11,692 nucleotides of DNA, taken from assembly GCA_034666705.1 (NCBI GenBank), contig JAXDLH010000422.1, forward strand, positions 1-11,692. The letters are read 5' to 3'. Both the position numbers and the translations under genes were made by a program. Below the pieces are notes generated by a model. That model did no database searches and was not told the DNA's origin. It saw only the letters and a list, made by a program, of their open reading frames with translations. Below are positions 1-6,495 of this stretch, piece by piece (within the stretch, counting starts at the first letter, position 1; each line of letters opens with the position of its first letter). This DNA comes from JAXDLH01 sp034666705 (GTDB lineage Bacteria > Chloroflexota > UBA6077 > SHYK01).

Positions 1-26
1 GTCCGTAGCCCGCTGGTTGCGATCAC

Positions 27-55
27 GGATCCTTCGGCAGCGACCTCAGGATGAC
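27..55. repeat. Imperfect inverted-repeat fragment, interspersed-repeat type
   Basis: A short stretch in which GGATCCT is answered about 15 bases later by AGGATGAC, with a CTTCGG core. It resembles the short interspersed 'GGATCCTTCG...CAGGATGAC' palindromes scattered between genes in many high-GC environmental genomes. It lies downstream of the amidohydrolase gene, outside any convincing reading frame. The family assignment is from memory of similar sequences and was not tested. Confidence 0.4.
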
Positions 56-65
56 CCGGAGGTCG

Positions 66-108
66 GCTCCCTCCCCCGCGCGCGGGAGAGGGGCCGGGGG
101 TGAGGGCC
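66..108. repeat. GC-rich palindromic repeat downstream of the amidohydrolase gene
   Basis: The stretch contains a perfect 12-bp palindrome, CCCGCGCGCGGG, at 75-86. It is flanked by CTCC and GAGAGGGG, then by a GGCCGGGGGTGAGGGCC segment. Short translations of it give Pro/Ala/Arg/Gly-rich peptides of the kind often produced by a common intergenic repeat in GC-rich genomes. It may act as the 3' end structure of the minus-strand operon, but no T-run is present. Repeat copy number cannot be seen from one window. Confidence 0.45.
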
Positions 109-143
109 GTCCCGTCCCCCGACCCGAAGTTGAGAACCGCCTC

Positions 144-1133
144 CTACGCGTCGGTGATCTTGAAGACCGAGCGGGCGTTATCCTCGAGGATCTGCTTCTT
201 CTGGTCGGGCCTGAGCCACTCGATCCCTTCGACGGCCGGGCGCAGATCGTCGAGCATGCGGCCCTGGTACTGGAACGTGCCGCGCCCGGGCGTCTCCGTG
301 CCAAACAGGACGCGGTCCGGGCCTACCACCTTGATCAAGAGCTCCAGCGCTTCGGTCGTATAGAGCGTGCCGTCGAAGTAGAGCTTGCGGAACTCGTCGA
401 GGAACGAGCCGATCTTTGGCGAGCCGTACATGCCCGCCTCGTCGCGTCCTGGGGGCGTGAGGTACCGGCCGATCTGATACGGCGTCGCCCCGCCGCCGTG
501 GCAGAGGATCAGCTTGAGGGTTGGGTACTTCAGCAGCACACCGCCATAGACCAGCGTGGGCCCGGAGATCGTCTCCTCAACCGTCTGGCCGACGAGATAG
601 GCCGATCGGTGGCGCAAGAAGCGGGGCGACTCGAGGTATGCGCCGTGGATGAAGAGCGGCACGTCGAGCTCGACCGCTTTCTCCCATAATGGCTCCCAGT
701 AGGGGTCGTCCAGCGGCTCCATCGACTCGTTCCCCTTGGGGTTGGGATTGACAATGGCACCAACCATGCCTAGCTCTTTAACGCCGCGCTCCAACTCCTC
801 GACCGATGCGCTCAGGTCAGCCTGGGGTAGCGTTGCCATGCCGCGCAGGCGGTCGTGCCGCCGACTGACGCCCTCGGCGAGCGCATTATTGAAGACTCTC
901 GCCCATGGGATGCTGATGTAGGGGTTCTCGTTGTGCAGCATGGATACGGGACGGATACTCAGGATCTGCAGATCGATGCCGCGCTCGTCCATGCACTTGA
1001 TGTTGGTCTCGTTCTCCTCATCGATCCCGCGAAACGGCTTGGCCGAATCGGAGATGTTGCGCAGGCTCACGGTCTGCCAGAAGAACTCCCGCAGCCCAGG
1101 GCTCATCCAGTGCCCATGCATGTCGATGATCAA
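144..1133 (-). CDS. Amidohydrolase-superfamily protein, LigJ (4-oxalomesaconate hydratase)-like
   Basis: A 329-residue TIM-barrel metal-dependent hydrolase/lyase of the ACMSD/LigJ branch (Amidohydro_2 family). Metal-site motifs are visible: H6 and H8 in MHGH right at the N terminus, H163 in VPLFIH, H212 in LCHGGG, and an acidic residue in the last barrel motif, FGTETPG. Most ACMSD-type decarboxylases have Asp in that last motif. Here it is Glu280, as I recall for the protocatechuate 4,5-cleavage enzyme LigJ. The region ELERGVKELGMVGAIVNPNP also resembles LigJ. A hydratase acting on a dicarboxylic aromatic-cleavage product is therefore plausible, but the substrate cannot be read from sequence. 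The start is TTG at 1133, chosen because GGGAGGAG lies 6-8 nt upstream and the reading frame gives the usual N-terminal IIDMHGH. It is the last gene of the minus-strand block, 89 nt after the flavin oxidoreductase gene. Confidence 0.85.
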   Translation of the reverse strand: MIIDMHGHWMSPGLREFFWQTVSLRNISDSAKPFRGIDEENETNIKCMDERGIDLQILSIRPVSMLHNENPYISIPWARVFNNALAEGVSRRHDRLRGMATLPQADLSASVEELERGVKELGMVGAIVNPNPKGNESMEPLDDPYWEPLWEKAVELDVPLFIHGAYLESPRFLRHRSAYLVGQTVEETISGPTLVYGGVLLKYPTLKLILCHGGGATPYQIGRYLTPPGRDEAGMYGSPKIGSFLDEFRKLYFDGTLYTTEALELLIKVVGPDRVLFGTETPGRGTFQYQGRMLDDLRPAVEGIEWLRPDQKKQILEDNARSVFKITDA

Positions 1134-1180
1134 TGCACGCTCCTCCCGCTGCCCGTCGTTCGGTCAGGGCAACACGAGGC

Positions 1181-1209
1181 AGGCTACCATCGCCCCCCAG
1201 ACGCGTCAA
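1181..1209 (-). promoter_or_regulatory. Candidate sigma-70 promoter of the amidohydrolase gene
   Basis: On the minus strand TTGACG (1209-1204) is followed after exactly 17 nt by TAGCCT (1186-1181). The -35 matches 5 of 6 consensus bases; the -10 is weak (3 of 6). It lies in the 89-nt gap before the amidohydrolase start, leaving a leader of about 40 nt, so that gene may be transcribed separately from the upstream operon. Confidence 0.4.
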
Positions 1210-1222
1210 GCGAGACGGACGA

Positions 1223-2305
1223 CTAACTCGATGAGCCGCCACGCGGCGTGAGCCCGAACGCCTCGGCCACCAGCTCGTAGGATCGCACGCGCGCCGCGAA
1301 TGAGTAGACGTTGGTTACGATGCCCACGTCCGTCGTGCCGTACTCTGCCGCCACATCCAGAATTCGTTCCCGCACGTGCGCTGGGTCACCGTCGATAGCG
1401 TTGCGGCTCTGCTGCTCGGCGTGCTGGCGAACCTCGTCGCTCAGCGGGTAGGCGGCGGCCTCTTCGGGTGACAACAGGCCGCCGCGGATACCGAGCGCCC
1501 GCGAGGCGCGCATGAAGCGCCGGCTCGCGGCTAGCGCGTACGCCTCGTCCCCGGTCGGGGCGCACACGACCTGCACGGTCACGTTGAGGCGCGGCTCCTG
1601 CCCGAACTGCGTCGGGCGGAACTCCTTGCGATATTGCTGGGCGACTCGTGGGCCGACCTCGTGGGTATTGCCGAAGAAGTCGGCGAAGGCGAACGGCAGT
1701 CCCAGCAGGGCTGCGAGTTGCGCGCTGTAATCGCTCGACCCGAGCAGCCAGATCTCGGGTGCACCCTCGGTCCGAGGCCCGGGCTGTACGTTGATCTGCG
1801 CAAACGGGTGCTCTGGCTCGGTCGCCCCGTGCAGGTAGCCGACAAGGTCGACGACCTGCTCGGGGAAGTACTTGATGTCAGCCTGCGCCCGCGGATACGA
1901 CAGGGCGGCCGCCGTGAGTTGGTCGCTTCCTGGCGCACGGCCAATGCCAAGGTCGATTCGGCCTGGAAAGAACGACTCGAGGATGCGGAACTGCTCGGCG
2001 ACCTTCAGCGAAGAATAGTGCGACAGCATCACCCCGGCGCTGCCCACCCGAATCGTGCTCGTCGCCGCCGCGATCTGACCGATGAGGAGCTCGGGGCTGG
2101 TACCGGCAAACGTGCCGGTATTGTGGTGCTCCGCCACCCAGTAGCGCGCGTACCCGAGTCGCTCCGCCGCCTGGGCAAGCTGCACCGACTCACGCAAGGC
2201 ATCGGCCGCGGTGCCACCCTTGCGCACCGGCGACTGGTCGAGCACGCTGAGTGTTAGCGTCGGGGCGGAACCCGCGTTTGTCTCCGTCTCGTCCTCATTC
2301 CGCAA
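1223..2305 (-). CDS. LLM-class flavin-dependent oxidoreductase, MsnO8-like
   Basis: A 360-residue member of the bacterial luciferase-like monooxygenase family, single-subunit MsnO8 type. Such enzymes use reduced flavin (FMNH2 or F420H2) and often O2 to oxidise small organic substrates. Visible landmarks are SVLDQSPV near residue 20, YWVAEHHN around 56-62, the GVMLSHYSSLKVAEQ segment near 91-105, and FFPGRIDLGIGRAPGSD around 112-128. Length is normal for the subgroup, and it is probably a soluble cytoplasmic enzyme. The start is TTG at 2305; the preceding ribosome-binding site is weak (GGGG/GTGGA). No ATG lies near the N terminus, so the first 15 or so residues, which look unstructured, are uncertain. 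It follows ndk by 39 nt and probably shares its transcript. The substrate is unknown; pairing with an aromatic-cleavage-like hydrolase downstream hints at catabolism, but this is inference. Confidence 0.9.
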   Translation of the reverse strand: MRNEDETETNAGSAPTLTLSVLDQSPVRKGGTAADALRESVQLAQAAERLGYARYWVAEHHNTGTFAGTSPELLIGQIAAATSTIRVGSAGVMLSHYSSLKVAEQFRILESFFPGRIDLGIGRAPGSDQLTAAALSYPRAQADIKYFPEQVVDLVGYLHGATEPEHPFAQINVQPGPRTEGAPEIWLLGSSDYSAQLAALLGLPFAFADFFGNTHEVGPRVAQQYRKEFRPTQFGQEPRLNVTVQVVCAPTGDEAYALAASRRFMRASRALGIRGGLLSPEEAAAYPLSDEVRQHAEQQSRNAIDGDPAHVRERILDVAAEYGTTDVGIVTNVYSFAARVRSYELVAEAFGLTPRGGSSS

Positions 2306-2344
2306 TCCACGCCCCGCAATGCATCCGTGATTAGAAAACAGGCC

Positions 2345-2797
2345 TTACTCGGAGATCCACCGGTCGGTGGCGCGCTCCCAACTGACGAGCTCGGCCGGTT
2401 TGAACCAGAGCCCAACCTCCTGTGTGCCGTTCTCGGGCGAGTCGGACGCGTGCACGAGATTCCGCCCGATCTCCACTGCCCAGTCGCCGCGAATCGTGCC
2501 GGCGGCCGCACTAGCGGGATTGGTCGCGCCGACCGACCCACGCACGACCGATACCGCGTCCTTGCCCTCGAAGACCGCAACGGCCACGGGGCTGGACGTG
2601 ATGTACTCGATAAGTCCTGCGTAGAACGGCTTACCCTCATGGACGGCATAGTGCTGCTCGGCAAGGCTGCGTGGCACGGCCATGAATTTCAGACCTACGA
2701 GCTTGAGGCCGCGTACTTCGAGGCGTCCGAGGATCCCGCCTACGAGTCCGCGTTGCACGCCGTCGGGCTTTACGATGACCAGGGTTCGCTCGCTCAA
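2345..2797 (-). CDS. ndk: Nucleoside diphosphate kinase
   Basis: Transfers the gamma-phosphate from ATP to other (d)NDPs through a phospho-histidine, balancing cytoplasmic nucleotide pools. At 150 residues it has the normal family length. The signature NLVHASDSPENG contains the phosphorylated His116. Other conserved residues are present: K10 in VKPDGVQR, Y50, R86, T92, R103 and N113. The start is TTG at 2797, overlapping the TGA stop of the upstream TPR gene in a TTGA arrangement, which indicates translational coupling. No other start gives the conserved ERTLVIVKPDG N terminus. Identification is firm. Confidence 0.97.
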   Translation of the reverse strand: MSERTLVIVKPDGVQRGLVGGILGRLEVRGLKLVGLKFMAVPRSLAEQHYAVHEGKPFYAGLIEYITSSPVAVAVFEGKDAVSVVRGSVGATNPASAAAGTIRGDWAVEIGRNLVHASDSPENGTQEVGLWFKPAELVSWERATDRWISE

Positions 2798-4065
2798 ACC
2801 TGCTTCTCCGTTTTCCGTCCGTCCGTGCTCCGCCGGTGCGGCGCGCGGATCGGTCTCTCGATGATTTCGGTCGAGTCTGAGTCTGACTTCGGAGTTTCGT
2901 TCGTCGCCGCGGTTGACACCGCCGCTGCGGTGCCACCGTCGCCAGCAACTGTGCTGGGTGTAGGGGGCACCACGCTTCGGGGCGCAGGCCGCCTTGGGGT
3001 TACTCCTCTGTTGCCGAGGGGCCGCACCTTCACGACCTCCTCGGACACCATCACGCGCTCGGCAGTCGTTGCGGGCTCCGTATCTCGCGGCGATGCGGGC
3101 AGGCCCGCGGCTGACGCCAGCCGGCGCCCAAGCGGGCCACTCCCGTAGCGAGGCAGCATAAGTGGCAGATCAGGCGCTGAGTCGAAATCGTCGGGCGCCG
3201 GTCGCACGAGTCGCAGCAGGTGCCACATTGCGTCGCGCATCCACCGCGACCACTTCGGTGTCATCAACTGCGACTGTGGCCGAGGGACGCGCCGCGGCAT
3301 CGGCGGCAGTCGTAAGTCGACGCGCTCGGTCGCCCGGTCCGCCAGCACGCTTTCCAGCAAGATATAGCCGGCAATGCGTCCGCCGGGGTCCTGTACGTGA
3401 ACTTCGGCGAGATGGCCCTCCGCCCCCACGACGTCGCCCCCGCCGGCCATGATGACGGCGAGCAATGCATGCGGCTTCACCGCCCGCCGCGTGACCTCGA
3501 GTACCTCATTGCATAGCACCGCCGCTTCGTCGAACTGGTCGGTCGCCCAGAGCGCCTCGGCCAGCGCGATTTTCGCCTCGGGCCGTCCCGGCTCCTCGTC
3601 GAGCACGAGGCGCAGGGAGTCGACGGCTGGGGCGGCAAACCCGCTCGCAATGAGGGATCGTGCGGCGGCGAACCCACTCAGCGCTGGTGGTGGAGGTGCT
3701 CCTGGGTAGGCCATCTCGAAGACCCGATCACGCTCGCCTCGCAGTTCGTGGTTCGCCGGATTGAGATCCAAAGCTCGGTCCAGCCAATGGGCCGCGGCCG
3801 CGGCATCGCCCACCGACTCCGAAGCGATGCCGAGGCCCGCGCAGGCGAGATAGTCTTCCGGGTCGGAGGCAATGACGCGCTCGAAGGTGCGCACCGCAGC
3901 CTGCGGCTCGCCCGCCTCGAGTTGGATCTCCGCGAGCAAGAGCATCGTCTCGAGATTGTCAGGGCGCACGGAGAGAATCCAGCGGCAGATGTCGAAGGGG
4001 CGGCTGATCTCGCCCGCCTCGATGTTGTCGCGAATCTGCTGGTGCAGGTCCCCCAGGGAAACCAC
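2794..4065 (-). CDS. TPR-repeat protein with disordered C-terminal tail
   Basis: Predicted 423 residues with GTG start at 4065. Tetratricopeptide-type helical hairpins cover residues about 10-110 (for example DNLETMLLLAEIQLEAGEPQ and DYLACAGLGIASESVGD) and again about 130-240 (RPEAKIALAEALWATDQFDE). TPR arrays mediate protein-protein contacts. From about residue 255 there is a basic, Pro-rich linker with a Trp-rich patch (KWSRWMRDAMWHLLR, about 271-285). From about 320 to the end comes a Ser/Thr/Pro/Ala-rich, probably disordered tail. No signal peptide or clear membrane segment is seen. The open frame continues upstream to a TTG at 4182, but GTG 4065 has GCGAGG 6 nt before it, matches the start of helical structure, and lies about 35 nt from a candidate transcription start; the longer form would span that promoter. 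It is coupled to ndk by a 4-nt overlap. The specific role is unknown. Confidence 0.75.
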   Translation of the reverse strand: MVSLGDLHQQIRDNIEAGEISRPFDICRWILSVRPDNLETMLLLAEIQLEAGEPQAAVRTFERVIASDPEDYLACAGLGIASESVGDAAAAAHWLDRALDLNPANHELRGERDRVFEMAYPGAPPPPALSGFAAARSLIASGFAAPAVDSLRLVLDEEPGRPEAKIALAEALWATDQFDEAAVLCNEVLEVTRRAVKPHALLAVIMAGGGDVVGAEGHLAEVHVQDPGGRIAGYILLESVLADRATERVDLRLPPMPRRVPRPQSQLMTPKWSRWMRDAMWHLLRLVRPAPDDFDSAPDLPLMLPRYGSGPLGRRLASAAGLPASPRDTEPATTAERVMVSEEVVKVRPLGNRGVTPRRPAPRSVVPPTPSTVAGDGGTAAAVSTAATNETPKSDSDSTEIIERPIRAPHRRSTDGRKTEKQV

Positions 4066-4105
4066 GGCAACCTCGCGGGCGGCGCGGATGGGCGCCTTTC
4101 GGGGC

Positions 4106-4134
4106 AGTATACCGAACACGCAACAGAGTGACGT
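4106..4134 (-). promoter_or_regulatory. Candidate promoter of the TPR-ndk operon
   Basis: On the minus strand a good -10, TATACT (4111-4106), lies 17 nt after a poor -35, ACGTCA (4134-4129, 3 of 6 matches). A start of transcription near 4099 would give a leader of about 34 nt to the GTG at 4065, which favours that start over the upstream TTG at 4182. Strength and use are untested. Confidence 0.4.
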
Positions 4135-4150
4135 CTCTCGTGCAAATGGT

Positions 4151-4178
4151 TTCACGGAAGGCGCGGGTCGGCTAGAAT
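4151..4178 (+). promoter_or_regulatory. Candidate promoter of the DUF5679 gene
   Basis: TTCACG (4151-4156) and TAGAAT (4173-4178) are spaced 16 nt, with 4 and 5 consensus matches. Transcription would start near 4185, giving a leader of about 50 nt before the ATG at 4236. It points away from the TPR-operon promoter about 40-70 nt to its left, making this a divergent promoter region. Confidence 0.45.
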
Positions 4179-4235
4179 GCAAGTAGGCGTGTCCAGCGAC
4201 GATGCCCAGTAATATTGGGGGAAAGGACGTATTTG

Positions 4236-4379
4236 ATGGACGCCTATTGCGTGAAGTGCCGGCAGAAGCGGACGATGAAGAATCCGCAGCAGACCAATCT
4301 CAAGAACGGTCGCCCAGCTACCAGTGGCGAGTGTGAAGTCTGCGGGACAAAAATGTTCCGTATTGGTGCTAGCAAGTAG
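4236..4379 (+). CDS. Small zinc-ribbon-like protein, DUF5679
   Basis: A 47-residue protein. Two CXXC knuckles are clear: C5-V-K-C8 and C33-E-V-C36-G-T-K, separated by 24 residues containing a basic, polar stretch. This pattern and the YCVKC...CXVCGTKMFRI layout match the DUF5679 family, known from Actinobacteria and Chloroflexota. Four Cys in this arrangement would bind one zinc ion. The molecular role of the family is not established; nucleic-acid or ribosome association is only a guess from the basic zinc-ribbon character. The ATG at 4236 has AAAGGA ending 8 nt upstream, a good ribosome-binding site. The gene stands alone on the plus strand between two minus-strand operons, with its own candidate promoter and a strong hairpin 15 nt after its stop. 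Confidence 0.85.
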   Translation: MDAYCVKCRQKRTMKNPQQTNLKNGRPATSGECEVCGTKMFRIGASK

Positions 4380-4394
4380 CTGATTAGGTCAGAT

Positions 4395-4442
4395 GCGACT
4401 GCTGGGCAGGTAAGCGTCACCGTTTACCTGCCCAGCAGTCGC
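4395..4442. terminator. Perfect 22-bp hairpin between convergent genes, likely bidirectional terminator
   Basis: The arms 4395-4416 and 4421-4442 pair over 22 positions: 19 contiguous Watson-Crick pairs, one G-T position, then two more pairs, closing on a TCAC loop (4417-4420). The left arm is intergenic, 15 nt after the DUF5679 stop. The right arm carries the stop codon (4424-4426) and the last five codons of the glycosyltransferase gene on the other strand. No T-run follows on either side, so it is not a textbook intrinsic terminator. Stability, position between convergent genes and symmetry still suggest transcript ending or 3'-end protection for both genes. Confidence 0.7.
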
Positions 4443-5785
4443 GCGTACGCCTCGATGAGCGGCTCGACCGCTCGCGCCCAACTATGATCCAGTACCGCCT
4501 TAGCACGCAGCGCCTCACCGCGCTGCCGTGCAGCCACTGGCTCGCGGAGTACCCCCTCGAGTTCGACCGCGAGCGCTGACCAGTCCCCGGGCGGCGCATA
4601 TACTCCCAGGTCGCCGAGGATCTCTCGGCTCACTGCGGTGTCAAATGCGACGGTTGGCAGCCCCATCGCGATGTAGTTCAGCAGCTTCCCATTCCCCTCG
4701 GTATTCGAAAGCTTCGGTGCGACGGCGACGTCGCCGAGCGCAAGGAACTCCGCAGCACGCTCGTAGGGGATCGCGCCGGTAAACGTCGTGTGCTCCGCGA
4801 GTCCAAGCCGTGCGGCGAGTGCGCGGTACCGGTCCTCACCAGGGAAGCCCATAATCAGGAAGTGCGCCTCCACACCGCGCTCGACGAGCGCCTGGGCAGC
4901 GCGTAACAGGTGGGTGATTCCTTGATATTCAGCCAGCAGACCCAGGTATACGACGACCGGGCGCTGGCCGGGGACACCCAGCTCGGCCTTTAACCGTTCC
5001 GCTCGTGCCAGGTGCCCATCCTGTGCGGCAATCAGCCATAGCGGTCGAAAGCGGTCGGTGTTTACTGCATCCGGTACGACGGTAATGCGACTCGCTCGGC
5101 AGCCGAACTCGCGCACCAGCACGTCGGCGCCATGATGCGTGCTCGTCACGATGTGGTCGACGTGATCGACGGTCCACTGCTCGATCGCGCGAAACCCCCG
5201 GAACGCTAGGCCGTTCCTCGCGAGAAACCCGTGATCGATCATCTCGGAGGTCATACTGCCCTGGAAATCGAGCAGGATTGGGACTCGCTGCGTGCGTGCC
5301 ACCGCCCAGCCGATCAGCGCGCCCTCGTGCAGGTGACCGTGGATGAGCGCCGGGTGGCTCGACCTGGCGGCAACGAGCGCCGTGCTGGCGAGGGTCGCAT
5401 CCAACGAGAACTTTTGCAGCGAGGCGCCTGGATCGACTCGCCGCTGGCCAGGTAGACGTGGGGCTCGCCGCACCTCGACGCCGGGCAGCGCGCGGCCAAA
5501 CGGATAGGTCGCCACGCGCGTCACCACCCCGTGCGCCGCGAGCGCCGCGACCTCCTCCACGATTCGCACGTGGCAGCCGTAGTCGCCGAAAAATGCTGTC
5601 GGCGCGACTGCCAGAGCAGTGACCTCTCGCAGCCGTTCGTGGGGAGCTCGACCTTGGATCTGCTCCCTCTCAACCGATTTCGGTGGAGGGGAGGCCATCT
5701 CGTGTGTGGTGAGGGGTGCGGCTGTGGTCCCGGGAGAGGTTGGTGGAGGAGAGCGCTGCTCGTCCCCCGGCGGTAGGTCACTCAC
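4424..5785 (-). CDS. Glycosyltransferase family 4 (GT-B fold) protein
   Basis: A 453-residue GT-B glycosyltransferase expected to transfer a sugar from a nucleotide-activated donor in cell-surface or exopolysaccharide assembly at the cytoplasmic face. The N-terminal Rossmann-like domain begins near residue 53 (VTALAVAPTAFFGDYGCHVR). The C-terminal donor domain shows VVPDAVNTDRF (about 236-246), VVYLGLLAEYQGITHLL (278-294), and SNTEGNGKLLNYIAMGLPTVAFDT (360-383). In the last motif E363 is present, but the second acidic residue common in KLxEYMA-type motifs is Asn370. Residues 1-50 are Pro/Ser/Thr-rich and probably disordered. The GTG start at 5785 lies 2 nt after the upstream GT2 stop; no good ribosome-binding site is seen, so translational coupling is likely and an internal start such as Met30 is possible. 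Acceptor and donor are unknown. It is the last gene of the parA-parB-GT2-GT4 run. Confidence 0.9.
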   Translation of the reverse strand: MSDLPPGDEQRSPPPTSPGTTAAPLTTHEMASPPPKSVEREQIQGRAPHERLREVTALAVAPTAFFGDYGCHVRIVEEVAALAAHGVVTRVATYPFGRALPGVEVRRAPRLPGQRRVDPGASLQKFSLDATLASTALVAARSSHPALIHGHLHEGALIGWAVARTQRVPILLDFQGSMTSEMIDHGFLARNGLAFRGFRAIEQWTVDHVDHIVTSTHHGADVLVREFGCRASRITVVPDAVNTDRFRPLWLIAAQDGHLARAERLKAELGVPGQRPVVVYLGLLAEYQGITHLLRAAQALVERGVEAHFLIMGFPGEDRYRALAARLGLAEHTTFTGAIPYERAAEFLALGDVAVAPKLSNTEGNGKLLNYIAMGLPTVAFDTAVSREILGDLGVYAPPGDWSALAVELEGVLREPVAARQRGEALRAKAVLDHSWARAVEPLIEAYARLLGR

Positions 5786-5787
5786 TG

Positions 5788-6495
5788 CTAGGTCTCAGGT
5801 GGGCACGGCTCGAGGTTCCGCCGGAGCCAGAACAGGTCGCGGAAGGCCCGCGCGATCACCCGCGGGTTGCCCCCGGTTGGCTTTCCCGCGGTGCGTGGAT
5901 AGTGGGTTACCGGGACCTCGATCACCCGGTACCCGCAGCGGCGCGCTTTGATCAAGAATTCCGCGCTGAAGGTCGCCCCGCCGGAGTGGACCCGCACGCG
6001 CTGCCACACGCGCCGCTGAAACAGCTTGAACGCGCAGTCCACGTCCCGCGCCGCGTACCCGAAGAGCAGCGACACGAGGGTCTTCCAACCCCATGCGTAG
6101 ATCAACCGCACCGCCGGATCGCGGCGTGGGCTCCGGTAGCCGATCACGAGTTCCGCGCGCTCGGTATGCGGCAACAGTCGGTCGATCTCTGTCACGTCGA
6201 ACTGCTTGTCGCCGTCGGTAAAAAAGATGAGCTCCTTCGTCGCGGAGTCGAACCCGGTCCGCAACGCCTCGCCGTACCCGCGGTTCACGGGATGGTTCAC
6301 ACCGCGAATGTGCGAGTCTTTCGCCGAAAGCTCTTCGAGAACCTCGCGGGTACGGTCTTTAGACCCATCGTTGACGACGATTACCTCGTAGTCATCCGTC
6401 CGGTCGGCCAGCACCCTTGCCATCGCGGTCGCCGTGGCGCCGATCAGCGCCTCCTCGTTGTAGGCGGGCAGCACTCCCGAGATGCTCGCGGTCAA
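5788..6495 (-). CDS. Glycosyltransferase family 2 (DPM1/dolichol-phosphate mannosyltransferase-like)
   Basis: A 235-residue GT-A enzyme. Motifs in order are VLPAYNEE (8-15), the nucleotide-binding IVVNDGSKDRT (39-49), NRGYGEALRTGF (71-82), the metal-binding DGD in FFTDGDKQFD (D94, D96), and the acceptor-side RDVDCAFKLF (150-159), followed by VPVTHYPRTAG. This layout matches polyprenyl-phosphate sugar transferases that load a lipid carrier from a nucleotide sugar. No C-terminal membrane helices are present, so it is a soluble or peripheral enzyme. The start is TTG at 6495, overlapping the parB stop as TTGA; this start gives the standard ISGVLPAYNE N terminus. Only 2 nt separate it from the next glycosyltransferase, so the two probably act in one pathway. 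Donor and acceptor cannot be assigned. Confidence 0.92.
   Translation of the reverse strand: MTASISGVLPAYNEEALIGATATAMARVLADRTDDYEVIVVNDGSKDRTREVLEELSAKDSHIRGVNHPVNRGYGEALRTGFDSATKELIFFTDGDKQFDVTEIDRLLPHTERAELVIGYRSPRRDPAVRLIYAWGWKTLVSLLFGYAARDVDCAFKLFQRRVWQRVRVHSGGATFSAEFLIKARRCGYRVIEVPVTHYPRTAGKPTGGNPRVIARAFRDLFWLRRNLEPCPPET

Noticed and set aside
51..689. 212-codon open frame on the plus strand
   Set aside because: It is antisense to the amidohydrolase, whose motifs are clear; its translation begins in repeat sequence and shows no domain-like pattern.
4066..4182. Longer N terminus of the TPR protein from TTG 4182
   Set aside because: It lacks a ribosome-binding site, reads as non-helical low-complexity sequence, and would span the likely promoter -10 at 4106-4111.
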